From: Bolinopsis microptera
Taxonomy: Eukaryota; Ctenophora; Tentaculata; Lobata; Bolinopsidae
Direction of reading: 5' to 3'
Assembly (NCBI RefSeq): GCF_026151205.1
Contig: NC_087076.1
Coordinates: 20,888,828-20,952,827, forward strand
DNA length: 64,000 bases
A program made the translations under genes and the position numbers. Of the stretch, positions 34,985-45,630 are shown piece after piece. Under the pieces are notes generated by a model. The model saw only the letters and a list, made by a program, of their open reading frames with translations. It did not search any database and was not told the origin of the DNA. Every line of letters begins with the position of its first letter. Positions within the stretch are counted from its first letter, which is position 1.

Positions 34985-36864
34985 CTTCGTGCAGACTCGT
35001 GCAGGAATTCGTTAAATGTTTAAGTAAAGTATTATATCATTTTAATATGGTTGTAACTATTAATGGTGAAGCAGAAAATCTCAATATTATTGATCGAATA
35101 TGTTAATATGCTAATTATAACTTTATAAATATGCTGTATATGTAAACAGTTTTCCAGTCTCCCCAGTCCCTTGCTCGATTGGGACGGACCCAGTTATTCT
35201 CTCTGTCGCTTTATTTTGAATCGAATTATAGGTTTTAATTTGGCCCTCGAAAGCCGGTTCAAGTCTCCGAGTCATTCGTCCTTTTCTCATCGCAAAATAT
35301 GATAACCCTAACCGGAACCCTAACCATAACCCTGACCAATTAAGCTGATTGGTTAGTGGGAACTAGGTTCAATTAATATTATTGGGTTCAGTTGTCGGTC
35401 ACCCTATGATGGCTTTATCACAATGCTGGCAAGCATTACCGTCGCCCTTATATTCACAATACTATTTACCCCCTATACTATTATATCCCCTTTATTGTTT
35501 TCCAGGCATTAAAACTCTTTCGAAAGTAGTTCAGCAGGTACATTTAAGTTCAAAACATTCTAATTCAATGTTAAAGATGACAGGAATAAGAAATAGTTAT
35601 ATGGAGGTTTTTAAGAAATTTTCGCAAAATTCGCGCCAGCATGTTATACGAAATTAGGTAAAAAACCCAAAATCGCCATATTCAGGTGCCTTAAAAACCA
35701 TGTTAAAATTGAGTTAGAGATCTGAAACTTTGCAGGGCGTCTAGACCTTGTCCAAATCGACAGTGAAAAAATTTTCATTTTTCAGGAGTATCGGGAAGTG
35801 GGTTTTCTGGAACCCCTGTTTTACAACAGATTGTCGTGAAGATATATATATAATAATTTAATATGTATAGACGCTTTTTGCAGTCAATTGTAGCCTACAT
35901 TTAAGTGTCCGTAGATTCAAAAGTATAAAAGATACAGTCATTTCGAACCAGATAATCGTTTATACTTTAGTTTACTTTATATTGAAAAATAATTTATCAT
36001 CATCATCATCACTTGATGACGTCATCAATTTAAGTGTTTTTAAAACTTGATTTTTGACAAAATAACAACTTTTCAAATCGATTTTACACCATTAAGGAGT
36101 AATTTTATTCAAAATCTGAGGACAATTTCATCTTAGATAATTGTTCAAGCATTCTGAAAATCTACCGGAAAAGTTTCCTACCTTACTCCTTCGTAAAGAT
36201 ATTTGCTATTGAAGTTAGTGCTTTTTTGAAGAATAATTTTATAAAAACACAAAAGTTGTGAATCAGTATTCTCTGGTGTTGGGCCATCCCTTGGGTTGTG
36301 GAGCTCAATTTTGCTTCTTAAAGGTGTAAATTGTGTTATAGGCTAGTTTTAAAGTTAAAAATCGAAAAGTTGCACACGTGGGGACACGCCCAAATTGATT
36401 TAAAATAGCTAAAATCACAAAAAATTTTGATTTTCACGATTTTTATCAACTTTGGAGTCCCGTTGTGATCCAAGTTCTTTTTGAAATCTTCTGAAACTTT
36501 GCATGCTTATCAAACTATATATTAAATACCACTATGCAAAAATTTACGGTGATTCAATATTGTATGCGTACGCAACGTCCGCTCAAAGTTTGCACGTGCG
36601 AAAGGTGAGAATTTTGCTCATTCGTGATTTCGAATATATTCTGCTTTCCACGATATTTAAATGGCATTATATTTGAATTTAATGCCAACTTGAATGAGTA
36701 AAAAGTGCCATATTCAGTCGGTTATCGACAGATATACCTAACTAAACACAAGGAAACGTTTTCAAAGGCAGAATTTCGAAATTGTCGAAATTACCTCCTT
36801 GTTAATGAAGTTTCGACTAGTATAGCTGTGTAAATTATCCTGACATTATAATCAAAAAGAGATG

Positions 36865-37197
36865 ATATTTGACCAAAACCCATAATCATGGGTAGAGTGT
36901 ACCGCTGCCAGTGTCTCTCTTTTCCAAACAAAAGGAAATGATATAAATTTGAGGAACAGTCCGCTAATGCAAATTGATACCGAGAATGAAATCGGTCGCT
37001 CGCTTTTTCCATTCGATCACGGCTCACGAATTGTAATAAAGCTTATTGATTTGAAAAAGCGAGCGACCGATTTCATTCTCGGTATCAATTTGCATTAGCG
37101 GACTGTTCCTCAAATTTATATCATTTCCTTTTGTTTGGAAAAGAGAGACACTGGCAGCGGTACACTCTACCCATGATTATGGGTTTTGGTCAAATAT
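36865..37197. repeat. Perfect 145-bp inverted repeat with 43-nt spacer
   Basis: The left arm (36865-37009) begins ATATTTGACCAAAACCCATA and ends CGGTCGCTCGCTTTTTC. The right arm (37053-37197) is its exact reverse complement by eye, with no mismatch or gap. The spacer is 43 nt and AT-rich. Such a palindrome is genetically unstable, so it should be recent or an assembly foldback. Confidence 0.95.
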
Positions 37198-37425
37198 GAT
37201 ATCAATATTGCTGAAGTGCTAGGCCACAGTTGATCAGGCGATCTGCAATTCTAGCGATTAAAAGTCTTGAGGTCACGACCATCATGTCCATGATCGTAAT
37301 TCGTGATGCCATGATAGTGATATTTATTATTTATTTAGATATTTTATCCGTGACTGAGTATTATTTTCTGGAATGTAAAATATTACGTAAAATATATGTT
37401 AAGAATTTCTCAGTGCCTATTATAG

Positions 37426-38285
37426 TACCTTATCGGACCTCATTTGGACGGACATTAAATGAACGCTAGAAGGCATTCAAAACCATCAAAAATCCGAATT
37501 TTTTCATTTTTAAAACTTTTTATTATTTCAGCAAATGATTTTTAAATCCATTTTTTATACAGTAAGTAAGAAAAGCAGTCGTTAAGCAGTAAATATTAAA
37601 ATATGTGTACATGATCAGTGTCTAATATCACATATCATCTTCATCAAATGGGGTTTCGTGCATGAAATATTCCATGCTTAAAGCATCAGTGATTTCTAGC
37701 TTTATGGAAACCTTTTTTATCAAACTACCCCGGTCCTGCATTTCAGTGTTAACTTTTACGGCCATTCGGCGTGAAGTGGTTTTATCTTAGAAAACTTTAG
37801 GTTAACCTTAGGCTTAACATCACGTGGAGCTTTCCTAGCACTGTTTCATTACCTCCCCTGAGTAATATGAACAATAACAACGTCGGACAATGTCATTGGC
37901 AACACGATTTACCGTAATTTCTAGAGGCTGGAACAAGTTTGTCATGCTGGCGGGGCCGGGGGGACTAGCTCATGAACTATGTTGTTGAGTGCCATAATTT
38001 CGTTGACTTTTTCCGCCAAGTGTCCCTTGAAAACGTCATATACTAGTAGTAGTAGAGTTTTCTGTGCCTCCGGCAGACCAAGGAGAACCTTTCCGTCGTT
38101 AACTTACGGCACAATAAAGTTCTCATAGTTGTCATATTCTGGACAAAAAGTTCAAAGTGGAAAAAGTTTTGAAAAAAATTCAACGGACTTCAACTTGGAC
38201 GGACCTTATTTGAACGGACATTAAGATGACCGTTAGGGCCTCCAGCGTTCAATTAATGTCCGTCCAAATAAGGTCCGATAAGGTA
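37426..38285. mobile_element. 860-bp TIR element with TACCTTATCGG ends
   Basis: The left end TACCTTATCGGACCTCATTT, then GGACGGACATTAAATGAACG, is matched on the other strand at the right end by TACCTTATCGGACCTTATTT and GGACGGACATTAATTGAACG. The terminal TA could be the target duplication of a Tc1/mariner-type element. A second inner inverted copy (GGACTTCAACTTGGACGGAC) occurs near 38188. Sequence like its left interior (AAAAGCAGTCGTTAAGCA) also lies at 44720-44930. Confidence 0.75.
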
Positions 38286-38382
38286 AAGTGTTTTTGCTTC
38301 TCTTTTCAATCTCCATTTGTAACAACATCGCTTTATTAATATAGTCACGCATTTCGTTTTCCATTTCACTGTCACTTTGATG

Positions 38383-38625
38383 GGAGGTAAATACAAAATG
38401 CATTATCAAACACTTTTTGGGATAGGTCTTCTTGCTCTGAACCTGAAAATCGTATGGCTTGCAGCCTTGATGGCTGGAAAGGTATGTAATTAAGTTATAA
38501 GATGAAGAGAAAACGATCCTTCTTGCAGACTCATGCAGGAATTCGTTAAATGTTTAAATAAAGTATTATATTATTTTAATATGGTTATATTGGTGAAGCA
38601 GAAAATCTCAATATTATTGATCGAA
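38383..38625 (+). repeat. Dispersed repeat family R3, copy 2 (empty site)
   Basis: Uninterrupted copy of the sequence at 34308-35110, reading CGATCCTTCTTGCAGACTCA where copy 1 holds the hAT insertion. Confidence 0.85.
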
Positions 38626-39620
38626 TATGCCAATGAGCTTAATATCATTTTACCAATATTTTAATTTGGGTCTCTTTACCTGGTGGCTAAAGTCCAAGAA
38701 TCTTTACCCTAATTATACAGCAATAACTTTCAACAATTTTGACATGTAAGCGAAAGTTTGTTGTGAATAAAGAATACTCTTAGAAAGCTGCACGTATTTT
38801 GTATTTGATCCTATATTATATGGTACAACTTCTCCAACTTCTGTCAAAGTTCTGGCTACAATTTTACATATTTTGTTGCTAACTACCTGAAAACCTTTCA
38901 CGATCACTTTCACGATATCATTGAGTCATTCTAATTATAAAACAAATCGTCAGCTTTTGTCCCACTTTTACGTCTCACGACCAATGACCATATTATAAGC
39001 ATACAAAAACACTCCACCGACACTATCAGCCTGCTGTACCACCAACCTAGCCATCTGAAATACTTGACTGCAGTCATCTGCAGCATCGCTATACTAGTAC
39101 GAAAGTCAGTTTATAAATTATGAGAAAAGATTTTCGGGATCGTTGTCGTGACCAGCCCATCGTTACCACTTACCACTTAACCAGCCCAGATTTGTTTGTC
39201 CCTTATTATAGTTGTATTAAATATTCCTTAAGAATTGACCCTCAAATAGATAATCCTTAATAATAATAACATATTATGTTGTCAGTGTAAATAGTTTCCG
39301 GTCGGAACGAAACCGGCTATTGCTCTGGAGCTATATTTTCAATCTGATAACGGAATTAATGAGGTTTAATTGTCGATGATCCAGGATACCTCAAAACTTT
39401 AAAAGTTAGCGGTGCCTGTCCCAGAAAATGATATCAATACTGCTCATAGTCATGAGTGGGGCCACACGTGTCGGGTCTCTTGGTCTGATATTTGGACTTA
39501 GCTCTGAGTGTTTCTCTTTCCGGGGAAGGACTTAAAATTATGTAGTGACTTTCCGTTGCAATTTTTGAGAATTGTGATCAATTATTTCAACTCTTTTTGT
39601 ATTAAATACAAAAAGTGACT
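38626..39620. other. No gene recognised
   Basis: AT-rich spacer. No coding signal or shared repeat was noticed. Confidence 0.5.
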
Positions 39621-39621
39621 A

Positions 39622-41087
39622 CCCAAAAGTGGCCCAAAAGTGACTACCCACACGCAACCTCTTAATAACTCACGTAATTCGTCTCTAAATTGCACCAAAA
39701 TATCATATATTATAGATATGGGTCAAACTTAGATTTCCTGAAATTTTCGTAAGCCACGCCCAATAACAGTGGGCGTGGCGTGACACTCCCTCTTTTTCAC
39801 TATTGTCTTCATAAAATGAGAACGCTTTAAGCTAAGAACTCCAAATTTTTTGCACACATTTGGCTTGATAATTTAAAACCTTTCCCAAAGTTTCAAGTTC
39901 ATTGTTTAAAATTTGGCTGAGTTATGACTATTTCAAAATTCATCGGATACGTGATCCGAGCACTCAGTGCACTCAATCAGTGATCTCGTCACCCAATCTG
40001 ATCAAGAGTAATGCGTTAGCGTGTATTAATGAGGTTCATTAGGCTTTACCAAACATACTGAGGAGATGACGACCTGATCATGATTGATTGGATACCGATA
40101 ATGACTTTGCTAGACAGGAAAACACCAAATTCTTCGTAAAAGTAAGGTCCTAGGATTCCACGAGAACTGATGGCGCACCAGATCGTGACCTTTTCAGGAA
40201 AATCAGGAATCACGGTCTAAAAGTTGGTGTTTCTTTGTGATCCGATAGGCCCGGTTAGAAAGATCTCGCTTTAGGATTCGTTGAAGGGATGTTCTGCTGA
40301 GGTCTAAGGCAGGAGCTCGTTTTCGGGTGCCAATTTTAGGTGTATCCATCACGTCACAAACAACCATGGTGATGTTTTCTTCGGTCCTCGCAGTTCGTCT
40401 TCTGCCGACTCTTCGCCGATCGTTTGCAGAAAAAGTGAACTTGATCTTGTGATGAATATCAAAGCAGCTTTTCCGGCAAGGAGATGGTCGGTTGAATTTC
40501 ATTTGAAATTGTCGTTTAAGCTGAGGGCAGAACTCCCCATTCTCTTTCTTCAGGTAGACAAACAATCGTTGTTCCGCAGTATAGGGAGGATAGTGAACTA
40601 TTTTCGATGATTCAATGGATAGTTCATTCCTTTTTATCGATTGTAAGGAACGAACCTGTGACTAGCAGGGCTAACAAGCCCTGCAACCAATCAAGCGGTG
40701 CATGTGAGCCAAACAGGCCATTAACCAAGTGCAGAGATCACTGACTGAGTGCTCGGATCACGTATCCGATGAATTTTGAAATGGTCATAACTCAGCCAAA
40801 TTTTGAACAATGAACTTGAAACTTTAGGAAAGGTTTTAAATTATCAAGCCAGATGTGTGCAAAAAATTTGGAGTTCTTAGCTTAAAGCGTTCTCATTTTA
40901 TGAAGACAATAGTGAAAAAGAGGGAGTGTCACGCCACGCCCACTGTAATTGGGCGTGGCTTACGAAACTTTTAGGAAATCTAAGTTTGACCCATATCTAT
41001 AATCTCTGAAATTTTGGTACAATTTGAAGACGAATTACGTGAGTTATTAAAAGGTTGCGTGTGGGTAGTCACTTTTGGGCCACCCTG
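39622..41087. mobile_element. Mariner-like element with ~350-bp terminal inverted repeats
   Basis: Both ends carry GGCCCAAAAGTGACTACCCA next to a TA; the right end reads TACAGGGTGGCCC on the other strand, a common ITm/mariner terminus. Inverted arms extend inward past a conserved palindromic word (CACGCC, GGGCGTGGC) to ACGTGATCCGAGCACTCAG, that is about 39622-39970 and 40740-41087. The unique middle holds decayed transposase on the minus strand. Confidence 0.8.
40133..40565 (-). pseudogene. Decayed Tc1/mariner-type transposase
   Basis: From 40565 the minus strand reads RQFQMKFNRPSPCRKSC, then RTARTEENITMVVCDVMDTP and SRTSLQRILKRDLSNRAYRI, the paired helix-turn-helix DNA-binding region of mariner-like transposases. 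After a stop near 40205 a second frame gives PEKVTIWCAISSRGILGPYF, the region around the second catalytic Asp. The segment with the first catalytic Asp and the third acidic residue are missing, so the enzyme is dead. Confidence 0.75.
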
Positions 41088-41212
41088 TATTTAAACAGAT
41101 ATTCGAATAAACAAACTAAGCAGTAAGCATATATATAATACTTTAATTTTAATAATCATTATACTCATTGTAATGTTGTTGTATGTTAGTTAAACTAGCA
41201 GGAACCCGTATA

Positions 41213-41780
41213 ATACTGAAGGGAAAGGAAGCAGTTCTAACGAGCTCTTCTCAAACACAAGGATATAACTTGTGAACTCGGCTAGTATATATGAAACATT
41301 TGTCATGGAGTTGTAGAGGGAGTTATGTGCCTCGCCGGGCTAAAGTAGTGGATGACCTTGCTGTACGGCAAGTTAAACAAGGATCTGAAACTACTAGGTT
41401 CCGTACAGACTCAACTCTGCACCCGTGTCAATATGTTCATTATATGCAAGCCTCTTGATTTATAATCACCGAGTCTAGTAATTGTTTAAGAGAGTTCTCT
41501 GGCAGTTACGAAACTCGAGAGACTGTGGGATACTGAAGGGAAAGGAAGCAGTTCTAACGAGCTCTTCTCAAACACAAGGATATAACTTGTGAACTCGGCT
41601 AGTATATATGAAACATTTGTCATGGAGTTGTAGAGGGAGTTATGTGCCTCGCCGGGCTAAAGTAGTGGATGACCTTGCTGTACGGCAAGTTAAACAAGGA
41701 TCTGAAACTACTAGGTTCCGTACAGACTCAACTCTGCACCCGTGTCAATATGTTCATTATATGCAAGCCTCTTGATTTAT
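41213..41780 (+). repeat. Two identical ~251-bp direct repeats 66 bp apart
   Basis: Copy 1 (41213-41463) and copy 2 (41530-41780) start ATACTGAAGGGAAAGGAAGC and end CAAGCCTCTTGATTTATAA, and appear identical throughout. They are separated by a 66-bp spacer ending in CGAGAGACTGTGGG. This could be a 317-bp tandem duplication or a tiny LTR-like (TRIM) unit: TATAA occurs at both outer borders but also at the inner one, so a target duplication is not proven. Confidence 0.85.
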
Positions 41781-41799
41781 AACCCTAAAATGGTGTCAA

Positions 41800-42075
41800 G
41801 ACTCTAGCGACTAAAATAATTATTACCTATTTAATTCGCATTTTTGACACCACTTGGGGTACCAAATTTTGGGCTCTAAAACTCCTATTTCTTGGCCAAT
41901 TTTTCATTTTTTCATGCGGATTTGGAGGCTATTAAAGTATTTGACCCAGTCAAAAAAGTTTCAGTTGTATATCTTTTATGGATTTTGCGGAAATTCGCGT
42001 TAAAGTTGATAACGTGGTGTCAGTAAAATGGCACGGATAAATATATATGGTCTCGCTTTATATATAGTAAGATTT
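41800..42075 (-). repeat. Dispersed repeat family R2 (end TCTTACTATATATAAAGCGA)
   Basis: Reverse-strand copy of the family at 18300-18545. It shares GGCCAAGAAATAGGAG, AACTGAAACTTTTTTGAC, GCATTGAAATA-type spacers and the end AATCTTACTATATATAAAGC. Only the terminal words occur at 42552-42590, and a shorter plus copy is at 46195-46335. Confidence 0.75.
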
Positions 42076-42385
42076 GAAATGGGATATGCAGCAAGTATGA
42101 CCAAATACTGAATATAATTATATCAAACGAATCTTGCGCTGTCCTCTTCAACTGTGATTACTGTCGTGTATTTGAGTATAACAGTCTAGTCATTATTTTG
42201 TGGTAAATATTTGATCAGTAAGTTCGAATTAAAAGGTTTTGGTTCGTGCAATTATTTATTTACTGGGCCGCCCTCAGACTGTCATTCCGCCGCAGCTTCA
42301 ATCTGTTAGTGTTTATGAACAGATGCGGTAAAAGGTATCGTTTAGGGAATCCAAATTCTATAAGTATGCAACGTCGACAACGTTT

Positions 42386-42432
42386 GCAACGTCGACAACG
42401 TTGTTATAGTATAACAACGTTGTCGACATTGC
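42386..42432. repeat. Near-perfect palindrome (GTCGACAACG)
   Basis: GCAACGTCGACAACGTTGTT followed by ATAGT and then ATAACAACGTTGTCGACATT forms a ~22-bp stem with almost no loop. A further GCAACGTCGACAACG copy precedes it at 42368. Confidence 0.8.
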
Positions 42433-42725
42433 ATACTTTCTACAGTATAACAGAGCTAGATGATGAAAAGAAATTAAAACATATAATAACTGATTTAAAA
42501 AAAATCCTCGAACAAAGCTTTCGACTAGCGGCCAGCGGGTTTCTAGTATATATAATTAAATATATTGTCTCGCTTTATATTTAGTAAGATGGGCCTGTAA
42601 CATATATTGCATATCAACCATATGTTTTCGCACACTTAATTTATGTAAGCAAGCATGTTATTTAGCGTGTATTCGTATGAATGAGCTTAAAGACCTTCCT
42701 TATTCATGTGTTTTTTAAATTTTCA

Positions 42726-42975
42726 GCATGATTCATGTTCAGGAACCGAAGATATGACAAAATAATACGATAAAAATCAACGAATTTCGTCAAATTACGC
42801 GACTTTTACACCTAATTTTGCTCCAAAAGCTGCGCACCATCAAATATGGCATTTAGGCGAAACTTACTGATCATTCCAAAAAGGTATAACAAATTTGGTC
42901 CTATGAAAATTCTCACATTCTTTAGAAAACAATGGTACAAAAATTTTGAAAATCCGAGCAAGTTTAGTTTTATCG
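42726..42975 (-). repeat. Dispersed repeat family R1, copy 2
   Basis: Opposite-strand copy of 32869-33200. It contains GGTTCCTGAACATGAATCAT uninterrupted (on the minus strand), which is the empty site for the insertion at 50195-50296. Confidence 0.85.
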
Positions 42976-43445
42976 TGCACCCACTAGTATAATAATAAAG
43001 GGGGTAAATAGTATGGTGAGTATAAGTGACACAGTCATGTTTGCCAGCACTGTGATTATTTTAGACATTTAGTTTCTTGAGTCTTAACACCATTTTAAAT
43101 TTAAATTTAAAGTTAGAGTTAGACGGGTTTCTGAATCCTGCTAGTATTATTAACGAACAAACTTTTAAAACATGGGGCAAAATTTTTCATCAAATGCTGT
43201 TTAAAGCAAGAAACTCACATTTTTTTTTTCATTTTCTGAAAGTTGAGTCTATTATAGGCTAGCTCGATTTCCTTATATACTTTGTTGTCCTTATTCGAAC
43301 TTTATAAACGGTGTGTAACCTAAACGAATTCAAATTCAAATTACAATGTTAATGTCTGACCCAATATAAAAGGTAAATTTAAAATATGAATTCGTATTTA
43401 TTCCTCTTCTTTTTTGTTTTTCAGTAGGCTCATGACGACATAAAG

Positions 43446-45630
43446 ATGCAGAGCCTCTCGTTTTTAGGTTTTGCAGCTTTCTGTCTAGTTGTCAGTGATG
43501 CAGCGGATCCCAGTATTCCAGGTAATATAAGCTAGATTTTATAATATTTTCTACTCGACTGAGAACTGAGAAGTACCATTTATAATTGTCATATGTCTTT
43601 TAAACACCACAATTTCAGGTCAATGGAAGGACAAGAAATATAGACAACAGATTGAAATTCCCAACCGAGCGGATGTTTATATGAAGACTGATCTGACGAT
43701 TGGAAATCTCAGAAATTTGAGAATCAACTATCAAACCAATAACAGCATGAATGCAGGGGCTTTCAGATTACAGTTCTCAGATCCACCAAAATATGGTTTC
43801 ATTAAGTGTACGACAGTAGACGGAGACGATTTAATTTTAGACCTTCCTGTTGATTTGCCCGCTAAAGATGATGATGGTTTTAGGATCTTCAAAGTAGAAA
43901 CGCACGGAACAATGGGTTTGAAGATCAGTTGTAACGATGAGTTACTGATCACTTTCGAACCTTCCGACGCAGTGTGCACAGGAGTTTCGTATTGGAGAGA
44001 TGCGTGGGAAAGAAACAAAGAGTGGATGAACTTTAACTTGGACAACGGAGTAAGACAGTACGCATTCTCAACTACGAAATCCGAAGGTAAGAAATACTGA
44101 TATATAGCCACTGCCAGTATATATTAACTATTCGTCCCTATATGCCTCACCAAAAGAATGATGATTAATCACTCTACACTCGACTGTCACGTAACTTTTT
44201 AACACGTCCTCTAGTTGGCTCTGAAATGAATGCCTATTCGAAACCCTAACCCTCTAATCTGATCCCAACCCTAACCTAATCTCTAAATGAAGCATATTGA
44301 TATGCTGAAACCCTTACCCTAACGAGAAATTAGACCAATTTCCTTATATGGTAATCTTACGTGATCGAGACAGTTTTTCGCCGATATCTCGCGCGCTAGG
44401 GGACCATTTTAATAGTCGTTCAGGACTAGCTAGAGAACGGGTTGAAAAAGTCACGTGACAGTCGTCGAGTGTTGGAGGACTTCGCCGCTTCGACGCGCCG
44501 CGCGAACTAGCATTCTTGCTTCGCATCGATCGACGATCGTTGCTCTGCTTCGCAGAGCAACGATCTCGACGGATTGACATCGTCAATCAAGTCGAGTGTA
44601 GAGTGATTAATCATCATCCGAGCGATTTAGTGCATAGTATTTAGTAGTGTAGTAGGGGCGCTTTGATATATGATATACCTGATCGGTCATTGTTTACAAT
44701 TACTGGATATTGCGAGAGCGGATATAATTTTAAACGGACATTACAACTAACGATCAAATAAAAGGCATTCAAAACCATTACAAATCAAAAATTATTTTTG
44801 GGCGTTTTTTAATTTTTTTTATTTACAATTTAGTAAATAATTTTTGATAGATTTTTTAGTACAGTAATTGTAACTGTAATACTAATAAGCAAGAAAAGCA
44901 GTCGTTAAGCAATAAAATGATGATATAGTTTATAATCCGACGACAGAAATTGACAGAAGGCAAAATTAAAAAGTAGCGCTTCCAAATGGTGTTCGTTCAA
45001 ATAAAGTCTTGTGTAATAACACGATGTCCCGCCCCATTTTCTAAATTGATCATTTTTGTTGGAGGACTTCGCCGCTTCGACGCGCCGCGCGAACTAGCAT
45101 TCTTGCTTCGCATCGAAGCAAGTCGACGATCGAAGCAAGTCGACGATCGTTGCTCTGCTTCGCAAAGCAACGATCTCGACGGATTGACATCGTCAATCAA
45201 CATTTTTGGGACTTTGACGGGTTATAACTTCCGCTTGGAACAGCCATTTGCCCAAAACTTGGTACCAACCGACTCTACTCACTGAGACCTTTCCAATGAT
45301 GTATAATATGTTGGGTTTTGAGACATAAAATGTTCACCCGCAAGTTGACGCTCTTAGTACATAGTACATACACTATAAGGTTGTATCACGTTGCAACCCC
45401 CACGGTCGTTTCCTGACGATACAGGGGGAGCCGCGCACTTCGTGCGCGGCGGGTCATACAACGTATGACAAGTGTAAGGTATTTGGTATGTCTTGTATAA
45501 TCGCATCCCTTCCAAATTGATCCAATATAATCTTCATATCAACATTTCAGGAAACACTGCCAGTTTGCGATCTAGATCTGCTTATCAATACCTAGCTGCA
45601 ATCTTCGTCTGCTACATGATGCTCTTCTAG
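43446..45630 (+). CDS. Secreted protein with possible GPI-anchor tail, three exons
   Basis: Exons 43446-43521, 43619-44086 and 45551-45630 join in phase to a 207-residue protein with no stop. Exon 1 is a signal peptide (MQSLSFLGFAAFCLVVSDAA). Exon 2 encodes the mature domain: QWKDKKYRQQIEIP, NLRNLRINYQTNNS, FRLQFSDPPKYGFIKCTT, then acidic DLPVDLPAKDDDGF, MGLKISCNDELLITFEP and YWRDAWERNKEWMNFNL. Three Cys are in the mature part. Exon 3 adds a Ser/Arg linker and a C-terminal hydrophobic tail (YQYLAAIFVCYMMLF) directly before the stop, the layout of a GPI-anchored precursor. I do not recognise the domain. All splice sites are canonical (GTAATA/TTTCAG, GTAAGA/TTTCAG). Intron 2 (1464 bp) is filled with transposons, listed separately. 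The frame's integrity suggests a living gene. Confidence 0.75.
44158..44617. mobile_element. TIR MITE with internal CCCTAA words, in intron 2 of the secreted-protein gene
   Basis: The left end ATGATGATTAATCACTCTAC, then ACTCGACTGTCACGT, is matched on the other strand at the right end (44617 inward) by ATGATGATTAATCACTCTAC and ACTCGAC. The interior has AACCCTAACCCTC, CAACCCTAACCTAA and a CTAGAGAACGGGTTGAAAAA stretch shared with 31040-31080. A second element is nested at 44472-44590. Confidence 0.85.
44472..44590. mobile_element. GC-rich mini-element nested in the MITE, 8-bp TSD
   Basis: 119 bp from TTGGAGGACTTCGCCGCTTC to GACATCGTCAATCAA, flanked by GTCGAGTG at 44464-44471 and 44591-44598. 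The centre folds as GATCGTTGCTCTGC/GCAGAGCAACGATC around TTC. A sister copy at 45059-45200 has a different 8-bp duplication. Ends TTGGAGGAC and TTGATTGAC (other strand) are weakly inverted. Confidence 0.88.
45059..45200. mobile_element. GC-rich mini-element, second copy, 8-bp TSD
   Basis: 142 bp with the same ends as 44472-44590, flanked by CATTTTTG at 45051-45058 and 45201-45208. It is longer because CGAAGCAAGTCGACGAT is repeated twice inside. Lies in intron 2 of the secreted-protein gene. Confidence 0.9.
45382..45471 (+). mobile_element. Small structured repeat, copy D (best preserved)
   Basis: 90 bp from TTGTATCACGTTGCAACCCC to AACGTATGACAA. CCCCC pairs with GGGGG; GCCGCGCAC pairs perfectly with GTGCGCGGC around a TTC loop; GTCATAC pairs with GTATGAC around AAC. 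The outer ends TTGTATCACG and CGTATGACAA are also roughly inverted. In intron 2 of the secreted-protein gene. Confidence 0.9.

Larger units (their letters stand above)
34308..35110 (+). repeat. Dispersed repeat family R3, copy 1 (interrupted by a hAT element)
   Basis: ACAAAATGCATTATCATACA, CTTGCTCTGAACCTGAAAAT, GGCTGGAAAGGTATGTAATT, then after the insertion CAGGAATTCGTTAAATGTTT and GGTGAAGCAGAAAATCTCAA. The same words occur without the insertion at 38383-38625. Confidence 0.85.

Noticed and set aside
42246-42584. 112-residue basic open frame
   Set aside because: It crosses a palindrome and the R2 repeat end, with no domain or splice support.
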